Shown piece by piece: positions 36,483 through 45,406 of a stretch of DNA of 64,000 nucleotides; within the stretch, counting starts at the first letter, position 1, and each line of letters begins with the position of its first letter. The position numbers were made by a program, and so were the translations under genes. The notes under the pieces were generated by a model. It worked only from the letters and a program-made list of their open reading frames with translations, did not search any database and was not told the origin of the DNA. The stretch comes from Pseudomonas sp. (GTDB lineage: Bacteria; Pseudomonadota; Gammaproteobacteria; Pseudomonadales; Pseudomonadaceae): assembly GCA_030656145.1 (NCBI GenBank), contig JAUSOF010000033.1, positions 124,001 through 188,000 of the forward strand, in the 5' to 3' direction.

Positions 36483-37307
36483 CTAGCGACTGCTTACCCG
36501 GTGCTCGAGAAGAGTGCGATTGGCCACTGAGACCAACTCGCCGGCCTCGGTCAGGAGGATCGTCTTGACCGTGCCTATCTCCTCGATTTGTCCCTCCACA
36601 TCGCCGACCTGAACCTGCTGCCCGACCTGATACAGTTCACGCACATAAATACCGGCCAGGATCTGTCCGGCAATTTCTCTGCTACCCAGCCCTAGCGCCA
36701 AGGCTGCCGCTAACCCGACCGAAATCAACACGATGGCAATGACATTGTTCAGCAGGTCGGTTTTGATCTCCAGCTGACCGATGGCCACCGAGATACTGAT
36801 GATGATCACCAGCCCTTGGGCGATGCGACCCAGGCCGTGTGCGTAATCGAGGCCAACCCCTTCGGCAGCCCCACGCACCAGCCCGCTGACCAGCTGCGCC
36901 AGCAGCACGCCGGCCAGCAGAACCAGTGCGGCACCGAAGACCTTGGGTAGATAGAGCGCAAGTACGTCGAGGGTTGCGGAAACACGCTCCAGGCCCAGCG
37001 ACTCTGCCGCAGAAACCAGAAAAATCAGCAATATGAACCAATAGACGATCTTGCCGATCAGGGTCGATACCGGCACCTGAATGCCGGCACGGCCGAGCAG
37101 CTTGGTCAGCCCGGTACCTGCCATCAAACGATCCAGGCCAATCTTGCCAAGTAGTTTTGACAACAGCGTATCAAGCAGCTTGGCCACGACGAAGCCAAGC
37201 AACACCAGAATCAACGCCACGAACAAATTCGGAATAAAACCGGCGACTTTAGTCCAAAGCGCGGTCATCGCGGCTATCAGGCTTTGAGTCCAGGGATCGA
37301 GTTCCAT
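36483..37307 (-). CDS. cmpX: Mechanosensitive-channel-like protein CmpX
   Basis: A 274-residue inner-membrane protein with several helices (IPNLFVALILVLLGFVVAKLL, IGKIVYWFILLIFLVSAAESL) and a C-terminal MscS-like beta domain (GQQVQVGDVEGQIEEIGTVKTILLTEAGELVSVAN). CmpX is linked to membrane homeostasis and SigX activity in P. aeruginosa. ATG 37307 gives the known start MELDPWTQS. It lies immediately after cfrX, which ends at 37309, and is probably co-transcribed with it. Confidence 0.93.
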   Translation of the reverse strand: MELDPWTQSLIAAMTALWTKVAGFIPNLFVALILVLLGFVVAKLLDTLLSKLLGKIGLDRLMAGTGLTKLLGRAGIQVPVSTLIGKIVYWFILLIFLVSAAESLGLERVSATLDVLALYLPKVFGAALVLLAGVLLAQLVSGLVRGAAEGVGLDYAHGLGRIAQGLVIIISISVAIGQLEIKTDLLNNVIAIVLISVGLAAALALGLGSREIAGQILAGIYVRELYQVGQQVQVGDVEGQIEEIGTVKTILLTEAGELVSVANRTLLEHRVSSR

Positions 37308-37308
37308 T

Positions 37309-37554
37309 TCAGTCAGCCTTATCAGTAGAACGAACAGAGGGGCGGCGGCGCGACACTGGGGACACATGGGCCGAGCCGTTATTCAGCGCGATCATCATCG
37401 CGCCAAGCCAATGCCCCATGAGCGCGAACAGGTCGCCGGCACCGACCTGGCGGTTGGCCGTTTTCAACACGCGATGCAGACACGCGTCGTCATCGTGATC
37501 AGACGCGCCAGACTTGAGCATATCGCGCAGGGATTCTTCAAATGGATCGTGCAT
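37309..37554 (-). CDS. cfrX: Small conserved protein CfrX
   Basis: An 81-residue cytoplasmic protein (MHDPFEESLRDMLKSGASDHDDDACLHRVLKTANRQVGAGDLF) of unknown activity. Its C-terminal end is basic and probably disordered. It is found with cmpX and cmaX throughout Pseudomonas. ATG 37554 fits the family; four extra upstream codons do not. It ends one base before the cmpX start, implying coupled translation. Confidence 0.88.
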   Translation of the reverse strand: MHDPFEESLRDMLKSGASDHDDDACLHRVLKTANRQVGAGDLFALMGHWLGAMMIALNNGSAHVSPVSRRRPSVRSTDKAD

Positions 37555-37608
37555 GAAGCACCTCACATAACGTCACGGCTAGACGAGACCAAGTCACGGC
37601 AAGTCACA

Positions 37609-38604
37609 TCATGCCCAGCGCAGGCGGCGTAATAGCCACCATTGGCCAAGCCCTATCACCAGCATGATCACGCAGGCGATGAGAAACCCGAGGGGGCTGT
37701 CAGTACCCGGAATGCCGCCGACATTTATACCCAGCAAGCCCGTAAGGAAGCTCATCGGTAGAAAAACCCCAGTGATAATGGCGAACCGGTACATGATGCG
37801 ACTCATCCGCTGATCCATGCGTCGATTTTCTGCCTCCAACAGCAGGCTGACGCGCTCACGGCTGAGTTCCAACTCTTCCAGGTAGCGGGTCAGGCGGTTA
37901 TGCAGCTCGTTCCAATAACCATGATCGTCAGCGAGAAACCAGGGCTGCTGCTTGCGTGTCAGCTGCGCAAAGATCTCACTTTGCGGCGCGAGAAAGCGCC
38001 GTAGACTGGCAGCGCGCCGCCGCACCTGCAGCAATTGCGCGTGATCTGGCACAGCATGCTCATCGGCATCGACCCGCTCTTCCTGCTCGTCGACTCGCTC
38101 GGACAAGTCGGCGACCAGGGCGTCGACTTTGTCGGTCAGGTAATCAGCGAGAGCCAGAATCAGTTCTGATGGGGTTTTCGGCCCACGACCGGCGACGAGG
38201 TCGGCGATCAGGTTCTCGGTCGCGCGTAATGGCCGCAGGCGCAAGGAAATAATCCGCTTGGCCTCGGCAAAGATGCGCACGGACACCATGTCCTCGGGTT
38301 CCGCTCCCGGATTGAGATTGACCCCGCGCAGAAACAGCAACAACGAGTCGTCGGCCAGCATCAGCAAGCGCGGGCGGGTATTCTCTTCAAGCAGCAAATC
38401 GCAGGCGAACTCACCCAAGCCGCTTTCGCAGCGCAGCCAATTCTGGGTCTTAGGGTGGCTGCGATCCCAGTGCACCCACAGGCTCTCTTGCGCGGCCAGC
38501 TCGAGGCCAGCCAATTGTTCTTGAGCGATTGCGCGCGCGCCGCCTGCACCATCCAGAACAAAAGCATGCACCAGGCCCCATTGCGTGTTGTCTTGCTCGT
38601 GCAT
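37609..38604 (-). CDS. cmaX: CorA/ZntB-family divalent cation transporter CmaX
   Basis: A 331-residue CorA-superfamily membrane protein. The large N-terminal cytoplasmic domain ends in a long helix (LELSRERVSLLLEAENRRMDQRMSRIMYRFAIITGVFLPMSFLTGLLG). Two C-terminal membrane helices follow, with GIN in place of the usual GMN and an adjacent GGIPG, as in ZntB-type zinc transporters. It therefore may move zinc or another divalent cation rather than magnesium. It is the first gene of the cmaX-cfrX-cmpX set on the minus strand. Confidence 0.92.
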   Translation of the reverse strand: MHEQDNTQWGLVHAFVLDGAGGARAIAQEQLAGLELAAQESLWVHWDRSHPKTQNWLRCESGLGEFACDLLLEENTRPRLLMLADDSLLLFLRGVNLNPGAEPEDMVSVRIFAEAKRIISLRLRPLRATENLIADLVAGRGPKTPSELILALADYLTDKVDALVADLSERVDEQEERVDADEHAVPDHAQLLQVRRRAASLRRFLAPQSEIFAQLTRKQQPWFLADDHGYWNELHNRLTRYLEELELSRERVSLLLEAENRRMDQRMSRIMYRFAIITGVFLPMSFLTGLLGINVGGIPGTDSPLGFLIACVIMLVIGLGQWWLLRRLRWA

Positions 38605-38622
38605 GCCTACTCCTGGGATTAC

Positions 38623-39111
38623 TTATTCCGGCATCTTCAGCGCAGTGGGTGAAATGATGATGCCGTTATTGTCGGCATACAGGAATTCACCCGGGCGGAA
38701 CGTTACGCCCCCGAAAGTCACGGCCACATTGAGGTCGCCGATACCGCGCTTGTCGGTTTTCATCGGGTGGCTGGCCAGTGCCTGTATACCGAGATCGGTC
38801 TGCGCCAGGACATCGACATCACGCACGCAGCCATAGATGACCAGGCCTTCCCAGCCATTCTTCGCGGCTTTTTCCGCGAGCATGTCACCGAGCAAAGCGC
38901 GGCGCATGGAGGCGCCGCCATCCACCACCATCACCTTGCCCTGACCAGGCTGCTCGACCTGTTCCTTGACCAGCGAGTTGTCTTCAAAGCACTTGATGGT
39001 GACGATCTCGCCACCGAAGGAGTCGCGACCGCCGAAATTGCTGAACATCGGCTCAACGACCTGGACCTGCTCAGGGTAGGCGTCACACAAATCCGGGGTG
39101 ATGTAATGCAT
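38623..39111 (-). CDS. rraA: RraA-family protein
   Basis: A 162-residue protein of the RraA / 4-hydroxy-4-methyl-2-oxoglutarate aldolase family. True RraA binds and inhibits RNase E. The fold signatures are [59 protein letters not shown] and the Gly-rich [21 protein letters not shown] and the length match the RNase E regulator type, but aldolase activity cannot be excluded. GGAG precedes ATG 39111. It is upstream of cmaX with an 18-base gap. Confidence 0.9.
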   Translation of the reverse strand: MHYITPDLCDAYPEQVQVVEPMFSNFGGRDSFGGEIVTIKCFEDNSLVKEQVEQPGQGKVMVVDGGASMRRALLGDMLAEKAAKNGWEGLVIYGCVRDVDVLAQTDLGIQALASHPMKTDKRGIGDLNVAVTFGGVTFRPGEFLYADNNGIIISPTALKMPE

Positions 39112-39324
39112 GGGGAAACTCCTGATTAACTGGACATTGAAGATAAGTTCTCGCGGATCGATGCCGGCACGATCAGCGCATACGGGCAGTAGCACCAAAC
39201 CTTAGCCATGAGCTACCACAGTGGCACTGCGCCAGGATACCCTTAACTGAACCCAAACCCTGGAGCCCGCCGGGTCACGCGCAGAAATCACCGGACGACC
39301 GTTTGGCAGCACATGATAACGGCA

Positions 39325-40335
39325 TCACCGTGCAGGAGTAACGTCCTGCCCTTGTTCAAGCGCAGCAAGTTTACGTTCACCGACAATATCCTGGGTTTTG
39401 CCCAACCAACGCGCCACCAAAGGCCACACCTCACGCTGCGCCTCTTTGCTGACGAGCATTTCGACATGGCCAAAATCACCTGCGAAACCGTGCTCCTGAC
39501 CCAGGCAGAGGAACTCGCTGACCGGCGAGCCGAACTGCTCGAGTAGCCTGCGACACGCCCACACCGGATCCTGCCGGTCACCCACCGCTGCCACCGCTAA
39601 CACTGGCACCTGCACCTCCGCCAGGCCCGCCCACCAGTCGCGCTCGACATCACCAAAACGGCCAAACAAACCATGCCAGCGCAAGCTTTCTAGAGCCAGG
39701 CCGACGGGCTCATCTTCTGGTCCGCGCTTGAGTCGGCTACCGGACAAGACAGAAAATCGCTTGAGCAGAAAGCGCCCGCCCCACTCCACCGGCGGTACTT
39801 TCAGCGGCCAGTAGGTGCGGCTGATCTGGCTACCAAACAGGGCCGCCGATGCCACCCGAGCCTGGTCAAGATAATGCCCACCCAACGCACCAGCCAAGGT
39901 AATACCACCCAGCGAATGACCGACCCAATGGGCCGGCTGAGGGTTTTGTTCATGGACGAAGTCGGCGATGGCCGGTAAATCGTAACGAACATAGTCGCTG
40001 ACACGGTTATGCCGGTAGGCCTTGTTGCGCGGCGACAGTCCATGACCGCGCATCTCGGCGATCCACACATCGAAACCGGCGCGCGCCAGGTAAGGACCAA
40101 GCCCAATCCCCTTGGGTGAATACCAGAAACGCCGGTTGGAGAAGCTGCCGGGGATCAAGATCACCGGTATGCCCCGTGCGCCCTGAGGAGCCGCCGAGCC
40201 CAAACGGGTCAGGGCCAATTCGACAGTGCGATCCGGGCTGTTGCAGGGTTTGAGGCGATAGACATCCTCACTCAAATCACCGCGAAACTCCGCGCTGATC
40301 AAGGCGACGGGGAAAAGCTCACTACTGCTTTGCAT
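39325..40335 (-). CDS. Alpha/beta-hydrolase (esterase/lipase-like)
   Basis: A 336-residue alpha/beta-hydrolase. The nucleophile elbow is GHSLGG (HWVGHSLGGITLAGALGG). The oxyanion region is LIPGSFSNRRFWYSPKGIGLG, the Asp is probably in VAAVGDRQDP, and the catalytic His is in DFGHVEML. The form resembles polyhydroxyalkanoate depolymerase/lipase-like hydrolases. The frame is open upstream, but that part reads through a terminator repeat, so ATG 40335 is chosen; its ribosome site is weak. Substrate unknown. It lies downstream of ppsA. Confidence 0.85.
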   Translation of the reverse strand: MQSSSELFPVALISAEFRGDLSEDVYRLKPCNSPDRTVELALTRLGSAAPQGARGIPVILIPGSFSNRRFWYSPKGIGLGPYLARAGFDVWIAEMRGHGLSPRNKAYRHNRVSDYVRYDLPAIADFVHEQNPQPAHWVGHSLGGITLAGALGGHYLDQARVASAALFGSQISRTYWPLKVPPVEWGGRFLLKRFSVLSGSRLKRGPEDEPVGLALESLRWHGLFGRFGDVERDWWAGLAEVQVPVLAVAAVGDRQDPVWACRRLLEQFGSPVSEFLCLGQEHGFAGDFGHVEMLVSKEAQREVWPLVARWLGKTQDIVGERKLAALEQGQDVTPAR

Positions 40336-40354
40336 CTTATTCGCTCTGATACAG

Positions 40355-40462
40355 AAAATTGCCGAGAGCAATTTTTTCACGTCGCCTAACAGACGACCCG
40401 CAAGAATGACCGCCACGGATGACAGACCACCAAAAATTGCCAGGAGCAATTTTTCACGTCGC
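40355..40462 (-). repeat. Tandem terminator-like hairpins upstream of the esterase
   Basis: Two near-identical 30-base units (40355-40385 and 40433-40462) each hold AAAATTGC, a short loop, GCAATTTTT and CACGTCGC. On the minus strand each makes an AT-rich stem ending in T residues. They are direct copies 78 bases apart, between ppsA and the esterase gene. Confidence 0.75.
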
Positions 40463-40560
40463 TAGCCACGGCCCGAAGGGTGGTCGCCATGCACAAAAAC
40501 GCCTGGAGTGTTGTTGCGCGCCAGCCCCGGAGAGGTAAAGCACACGGATGCGCTGAGCAC

Positions 40561-40587
40561 AAAAAAGGGCAGGATTAACCTGCCCTT
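40561..40587 (-). terminator. ppsA terminator
   Basis: On the minus strand AAGGGCAGG pairs with CCTGCCCTT (40565-40587) around a five-base loop and ends in a run of six T residues. Confidence 0.88.
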
Positions 40588-40609
40588 GAATCATAAGGTC
40601 GACGGCAAA

Positions 40610-42982
40610 TCAGACCGGCTGAGCTTCCGCAAGGAAGAACCAGGTGTCCAGTACCGAATCCGGGTTCAGCGATACGCTTTCGATGCCCTGCTCCATCAGC
40701 CAGCGTGCCAGATCTGGATGATCCGAAGGCCCCTGGCCGCAGATACCGATGTACTTGCCGGCCTTGTTGCAGGCCTGAATGGCATTGGATAGCAGCTTCT
40801 TGACTGCCGGGTTACGCTCGTCGAACAGGTGCGCAACGATGCCGGAGTCGCGATCCAGGCCCAGAGTCAACTGGGTCAGGTCGTTGGAGCCAATCGAGAA
40901 GCCATCGAAGAACTCGAGGAACTCTTCAGCCAGAATCGCGTTGGACGGCAGCTCGCACATCATGATGATGCGCAAGCCGTTTTCGCCGCGCTTAAGGCCG
41001 TTGCTCGCCAGCAGGTCAATCACCTGACTGGCTTCGCCGAGGGTGCGCACGAAGGGCACCATGATCTCGACGTTGGTCAGGCCCATCTCATTGCGCACCT
41101 TCTTCATCGCCCGGCATTCCAGCTCGAAGCAATCGCGGAACGATTCGCTGATGTAGCGCGAGGCGCCACGGAAGCCGAGCATCGGGTTCTCTTCTTCCGG
41201 CTCGTAGAGCTTGCCACCGATCAGGTTGGCGTATTCGTTGGACTTGAAATCGGACAGACGCACGATGACCTTCTTCGGCCAGAAGGCTGCAGCCAGGGTG
41301 CTTATCCCTTCGACCAGTTTCTCGACGTAGAAGTTAACCGGATCGTCATAACCGGCGATGCGCTTCTCAACGCTGTCTTTGATTTCCGGCGGCAAGCCGG
41401 CAAAATTCAGCAGCGCCTTGGGGTGCACGCCGATCATGCGGTTGATGATGAATTCCAGACGAGCCAGGCCTACGCCGGCATTCGGCAACTGGGCGAAATC
41501 GAAGGCGCGATCGGGGTTACCGACGTTCATCATGATCTTGAACGGCAGGTCGGGCATGGCATCCACGGAGTTTGTGCGGACATCGAAGCCCAGCTCGCCC
41601 TCGAAGATGAAGCCGGTGTCGCCCTCGGCGCAGGACACAGTCACCCCCTGGCCATCTTTCAGCACATGGGTGGCATTGCCACAGCCAACCACCGCCGGAA
41701 CACCCAGTTCACGAGCGATGATCGCCGCGTGGCAGGTGCGTCCGCCCCGGTTGGTGACGATGGCGCTGGCGCGCTTCATGACCGGTTCCCAGTCCGGGTC
41801 GGTCATGTCGGAAACCAGCACGTCGCCTGGCTGTACCTTGTCCATTTCGGAGATGTCGTTGATTACCCGCACCTTGCCAGCGCCGATCTTCTGGCCGATC
41901 GCTCGACCCTCGACCAGCACGGTGCCGGTTTCCTTGAGCAGGTAGCGCTCCATGACATTGACATTGGTGCGGCTTCTAACGGTTTCCGGGCGGGCCTGGA
42001 CGATATACAGCTTGCCGTCATCGCCGTCTTTCGCCCATTCGATGTCCATCGGCCGGCCGTAGTGTTTCTCGATGATCATGGCCTGCTTGGCCAGCTCGCT
42101 GACCTCAGCGTCAGTCAGGCAGAAGCGTGCGCGATCGGCACGGTCGACATCGACCACCTTGACTGATTTACCAGCCTTGGCTTCGTCGCCGTAGATCATC
42201 TTGATCGCCTTGCTGCCCAGGTTGCGGCGCAGGATCGCCGGACGCCCGGCTTCAAGGGTCTGCTTGTGCACATAGAATTCGTCGGGGTTGACTGCGCCCT
42301 GCACCACGGTTTCGCCCAAGCCGTAAGCACCGGTGATGAACACTACATCGCGAAAGCCCGACTCGGTGTCCAGGGTAAACATTACCCCAGCAGTGCCGGT
42401 TTCCGAACGCACCATGCGCTGCACACCGGCAGACAGAGCGACCAGCTTGTGGTCGAAGCCCTGATGCACGCGGTAGGAGATGGCGCGGTCGTTGAACAGC
42501 GAAGCGAACACTTCCTTGGCAGCACGGATCACGTTGTCCACGCCGCGAATATTCAGGAAGGTTTCTTGCTGGCCGGCGAAGGAGGCATCCGGCAGATCTT
42601 CGGCAGTGGCCGAGGAGCGTACGGCTACAGCCATATGCTCATTGCCGTCAGCCATGGCGGCGAAGGCGGTGCGAATTTGCGCATCCAGTTCGACCGGGAA
42701 AGTGGCGTCCATCACCCATTGGCGGATCTGTGCACCGGTCTTGGCCAGGGCATTGACGTCGTCAACGTCGAGGGCATCCAGCGCCGCGTGGATCTGCTCA
42801 TTCAGGCCGCTCAGCTCGAGAAAGTCGCGGTAGGCCAGGGCGGTAGTGGCGAAACCACCGGGAACCGATACTCCGGCGCCGGCAAGGTTGCTGATCATCT
42901 CGCCCAGGGAGGCGTTCTTGCCCCCTACGTGCTCAACATCGTGATTGCCGAGCTTATCGAGGGAAACTACGTACTCTACCAA
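40610..42982 (-). CDS. ppsA: Phosphoenolpyruvate synthase
   Basis: PpsA makes phosphoenolpyruvate from pyruvate and ATP, the gateway to gluconeogenesis. The 790-residue protein has the ATP-grasp PPDK N-domain ([40 protein letters not shown]), the phosphohistidine domain with catalytic His in [15 protein letters not shown], and the PEP-binding barrel ([32 protein letters not shown]). The start is TTG 42982, preceded by GGAGAG at ideal spacing, and it gives the family N-terminus ([11 protein letters not shown]). The open frame upstream is leader. It is divergent from ppsR, its regulator. Confidence 0.96.
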   Translation of the reverse strand: MVEYVVSLDKLGNHDVEHVGGKNASLGEMISNLAGAGVSVPGGFATTALAYRDFLELSGLNEQIHAALDALDVDDVNALAKTGAQIRQWVMDATFPVELDAQIRTAFAAMADGNEHMAVAVRSSATAEDLPDASFAGQQETFLNIRGVDNVIRAAKEVFASLFNDRAISYRVHQGFDHKLVALSAGVQRMVRSETGTAGVMFTLDTESGFRDVVFITGAYGLGETVVQGAVNPDEFYVHKQTLEAGRPAILRRNLGSKAIKMIYGDEAKAGKSVKVVDVDRADRARFCLTDAEVSELAKQAMIIEKHYGRPMDIEWAKDGDDGKLYIVQARPETVRSRTNVNVMERYLLKETGTVLVEGRAIGQKIGAGKVRVINDISEMDKVQPGDVLVSDMTDPDWEPVMKRASAIVTNRGGRTCHAAIIARELGVPAVVGCGNATHVLKDGQGVTVSCAEGDTGFIFEGELGFDVRTNSVDAMPDLPFKIMMNVGNPDRAFDFAQLPNAGVGLARLEFIINRMIGVHPKALLNFAGLPPEIKDSVEKRIAGYDDPVNFYVEKLVEGISTLAAAFWPKKVIVRLSDFKSNEYANLIGGKLYEPEEENPMLGFRGASRYISESFRDCFELECRAMKKVRNEMGLTNVEIMVPFVRTLGEASQVIDLLASNGLKRGENGLRIIMMCELPSNAILAEEFLEFFDGFSIGSNDLTQLTLGLDRDSGIVAHLFDERNPAVKKLLSNAIQACNKAGKYIGICGQGPSDHPDLARWLMEQGIESVSLNPDSVLDTWFFLAEAQPV

Positions 42983-43158
42983 GGTGATCTCTCCACTAAG
43001 GTGTTGGAAAAGCTCAAGGGGCTGGGGCATTCGGCGGCGCATGTCCGCACGATTGTGGCCGGGCCCTGGAAAATAAGTAACAATGCAAGCACTTACGGCC
43101 TGCCAAAGCGGGCCCATGATAGCCAAGAATCGTCCTCAGCTTAAGGCCCACGGTACAA

Positions 43159-43977
43159 ATGAAACGAAGCGCATTCTTTATCTCTGATGGTACCGGCATC
43201 ACGGCCGAAACCCTGGGCCAAAGCTTATTGGCGCAGTTCGAAACTATCAACTTCACCAAACTCACGCGACCGTACATCGACAGTGTGGAAAAAGCGCGCG
43301 CAATCGTACAACAAATCAATGCTGCTGCCGAGAAGGACGGTGCGCGCCCCATCATCTTCGACACCATCGTCAACCAGGAAATTCGCGAGGTTCTAGCCGA
43401 GTCCGACGGCTTCATGATTGATATTTTTTCAAGCTTTCTCGCCCCTCTCGAGCAGGAATTGAGCTCTCATTCGTCCTACTCGGTAGGTAAGTCTCACTCC
43501 ATCGGGCACAACTCCAATTACATGGAGCGCATCGATGCAGTGAATTTTGCCTTGGACAACGATGACGGTGCCCGCACTCACTATTACGACAAGGCCGACC
43601 TGATCCTGGTCGGTGTTTCCCGCTGCGGGAAAACCCCTACGTGTCTGTATATGGCAATGCAATACGGGATTCGTGCCGCAAATTACCCATTGACCGAAGA
43701 TGATATGGAAAGTTTGCAGTTGCCCGCAGTGCTGAAAAAATACCGAGAAAAGCTGTTCGGCCTGACCATCGACCCTGATCGACTGACCGCCATTCGCCAC
43801 GAACGAAAACCCAACAGCCGCTACGCCAGCTTCGCCCAGGCCGAGTTTGAGGTGCGTGAGGTGGAAAGCCTGTTCCGGCGCGAGAATATCAACTTCATCA
43901 ACTCCACCTATTTTTCTGTGGAAGAGATTTCCGCCAAGATCCTGGTGGAAAAAGGCGTTGAGCGGCGCCTCAAGTAG
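43159..43977 (+). CDS. ppsR: PEP synthase regulatory protein (kinase/pyrophosphorylase)
   Basis: PpsR (DUF299) inactivates PEP synthase by ADP-dependent phosphorylation of a Thr and reactivates it by pyrophosphate-dependent dephosphorylation. The 272-residue protein has [19 protein letters not shown] at the N-terminus and the P-loop [15 protein letters not shown]. It lies head-to-head with ppsA, 176 bases from start to start, which is the usual arrangement. It is convergent with prpF, with a palindromic repeat in between. Confidence 0.95.
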   Translation: MKRSAFFISDGTGITAETLGQSLLAQFETINFTKLTRPYIDSVEKARAIVQQINAAAEKDGARPIIFDTIVNQEIREVLAESDGFMIDIFSSFLAPLEQELSSHSSYSVGKSHSIGHNSNYMERIDAVNFALDNDDGARTHYYDKADLILVGVSRCGKTPTCLYMAMQYGIRAANYPLTEDDMESLQLPAVLKKYREKLFGLTIDPDRLTAIRHERKPNSRYASFAQAEFEVREVESLFRRENINFINSTYFSVEEISAKILVEKGVERRLK

Positions 43978-43995
43978 GGGCAGGCGTACCGCGCA

Positions 43996-44045
43996 ACCCA
44001 TCAATCTCAACGCAGAAATGATGGGTATCGCTGCGCTCAACCCAT
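43996..44045. repeat. REP-like palindrome between ppsR and prpF
   Basis: ACCCATCA (43996-44003) pairs with TGATGGGT (44019-44026). The segment ATGGGTATCGCTGCGCTCAA (from 44021) is the same repeat unit as that found at 45372 on the other side of prpF. Confidence 0.7.
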
Positions 44046-44055
44046 TCTACAACCT

Positions 44056-45255
44056 TCAGAAGCAGTCCCCCGGCACGCGTATCCAGCCTTCCATCAATAT
44101 CCGCGCACTGCGCGACATGATGGCCTTGGTTACGACCCACTGGCCGTCGACCAGAGCCGCCTGAGCGCCGACGCGCAAAGTGCCGGATGGATGACCAAAA
44201 CGCACCGCTTCCCGCGCGACGCCACCAGCCGCCTGATTCACCAGGGTGCCCGGAATCGCCGCGGCGGTGCCTATGGCGACTGCGCAGGTGCCCATCATCG
44301 CGTGATGCAGCTTGCCCATGGACAGGGCACGCACCAGCAGATCGACATCAGCGGCCTGCACGGCTTTACCACTGGACGACTGATAATCTTTAGGCCGGGA
44401 AACGAACGCAATTTTCGGCGTATGTTGGCGCTTGAGCGCCTCTTCTGGCGTCTTGATCAGCCCCATGCGCAGTGCTGCAGCGATGCGGATCTGCTCGAGC
44501 CTCTCCAGCGCCTTGGCATCTGTATTGATTGCTTCGCGCAGTTCGGTGCCGGTGTAGCCGATGTCCTCGGCATTGACGAACACAGTCGGAATGCCGGCGC
44601 TGATCATGGTCGCCTTGAGCGTGCCGCTTTTTACAACATCAACGGGCACCTCAAGGTCGTCGACCAGGTTGCCGGTAGGGAACATCGAGCCGCCCTCCTC
44701 GCCGTCATCGGACGGATCGATAAACTCGAGCACGATTTCGGCTGCCGGGAAGGTCACGCCATCCAACTCGAAGTCACCGGTTTCCTGCACCTGACCGTTA
44801 GTCACCGGCACATGGGCGATGATGGTTTTCTTGATATTGGCCTGCCAGATGCGCACCACGCAGGTGCCATTCTGCGGAACGCGCGACGGATCGATCAGGC
44901 CGGCGTGGAGCGCAAACGCGCCGGCGGCGGTCGACAGGTTGCCGCAGTTGCCGGACCAGTCGACGAAAGCCGAGTCGATCGAGACTTGGCCATAGAGGTA
45001 GTCCACGTCATGTTCGGGCACGCTGCTCTTGGCCAGGATCACGCACTTGCTGGTGCTGGAGGTGGCGCTGCCCATGCCGTCGATGTGCGCTGAATAGGGG
45101 TCCGGGCTGCCGATCACGCGCATGAACAGCTTGTCACGGGCCTCGCCTGGCACCTGGCAACGCTCGGGCAGGTCCTGCAGGCGGAAAAACACGCCCTTGC
45201 TGGTGCCGCCACGGATGAAGGTGGCGGGCACTTTGATCTGGGGTACATGGAACAT
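44056..45255 (-). CDS. prpF: 2-methylaconitate cis-trans isomerase
   Basis: PrpF isomerises the 2-methylaconitate made by AcnD so that the methylcitrate cycle can continue without PrpD. The 399-residue protein has the DAP-epimerase-like fold. Its catalytic region is IRGGTSKGVFF near the start and WSGNCGNLSTAAGAFAL, and it ends GHPSGTLRVGAQ. GAGGAG stands before ATG 45255; the ATG five codons earlier overlaps that ribosome site. It is the last gene of the operon and is flanked on both sides by the same palindromic repeat. Confidence 0.95.
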   Translation of the reverse strand: MFHVPQIKVPATFIRGGTSKGVFFRLQDLPERCQVPGEARDKLFMRVIGSPDPYSAHIDGMGSATSSTSKCVILAKSSVPEHDVDYLYGQVSIDSAFVDWSGNCGNLSTAAGAFALHAGLIDPSRVPQNGTCVVRIWQANIKKTIIAHVPVTNGQVQETGDFELDGVTFPAAEIVLEFIDPSDDGEEGGSMFPTGNLVDDLEVPVDVVKSGTLKATMISAGIPTVFVNAEDIGYTGTELREAINTDAKALERLEQIRIAAALRMGLIKTPEEALKRQHTPKIAFVSRPKDYQSSSGKAVQAADVDLLVRALSMGKLHHAMMGTCAVAIGTAAAIPGTLVNQAAGGVAREAVRFGHPSGTLRVGAQAALVDGQWVVTKAIMSRSARILMEGWIRVPGDCF

Positions 45256-45337
45256 TGGATGACTCCTCAAGCTGAATACGGGCGGCCATTAGCTCATCGA
45301 CCCGCAGCGTAAGTCGCAGGACTAGACGCAGGGTGGG

Positions 45338-45391
45338 TTGAGCGCAGCGATACCCATGCAGCGCACAGATGCTGGGTATCGCTGCGCTCAA
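45338..45391. repeat. REP-like palindrome between prpF and acnD
   Basis: A perfect 19-bp inverted repeat (TTGAGCGCAGCGATACCCA at 45338-45356, complement at 45373-45391) has a 16-base loop. An outer part (GGGTGGGTTG with CAACCTACG) extends it with mismatches. It lies within the prp operon. Confidence 0.8.
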
Positions 45392-45406
45392 CACCAACCT
45401 ACGACC

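Noticed and set aside
40829..42166. 445-codon plus-strand frame
   Set aside because: Antisense to ppsA; no domain.
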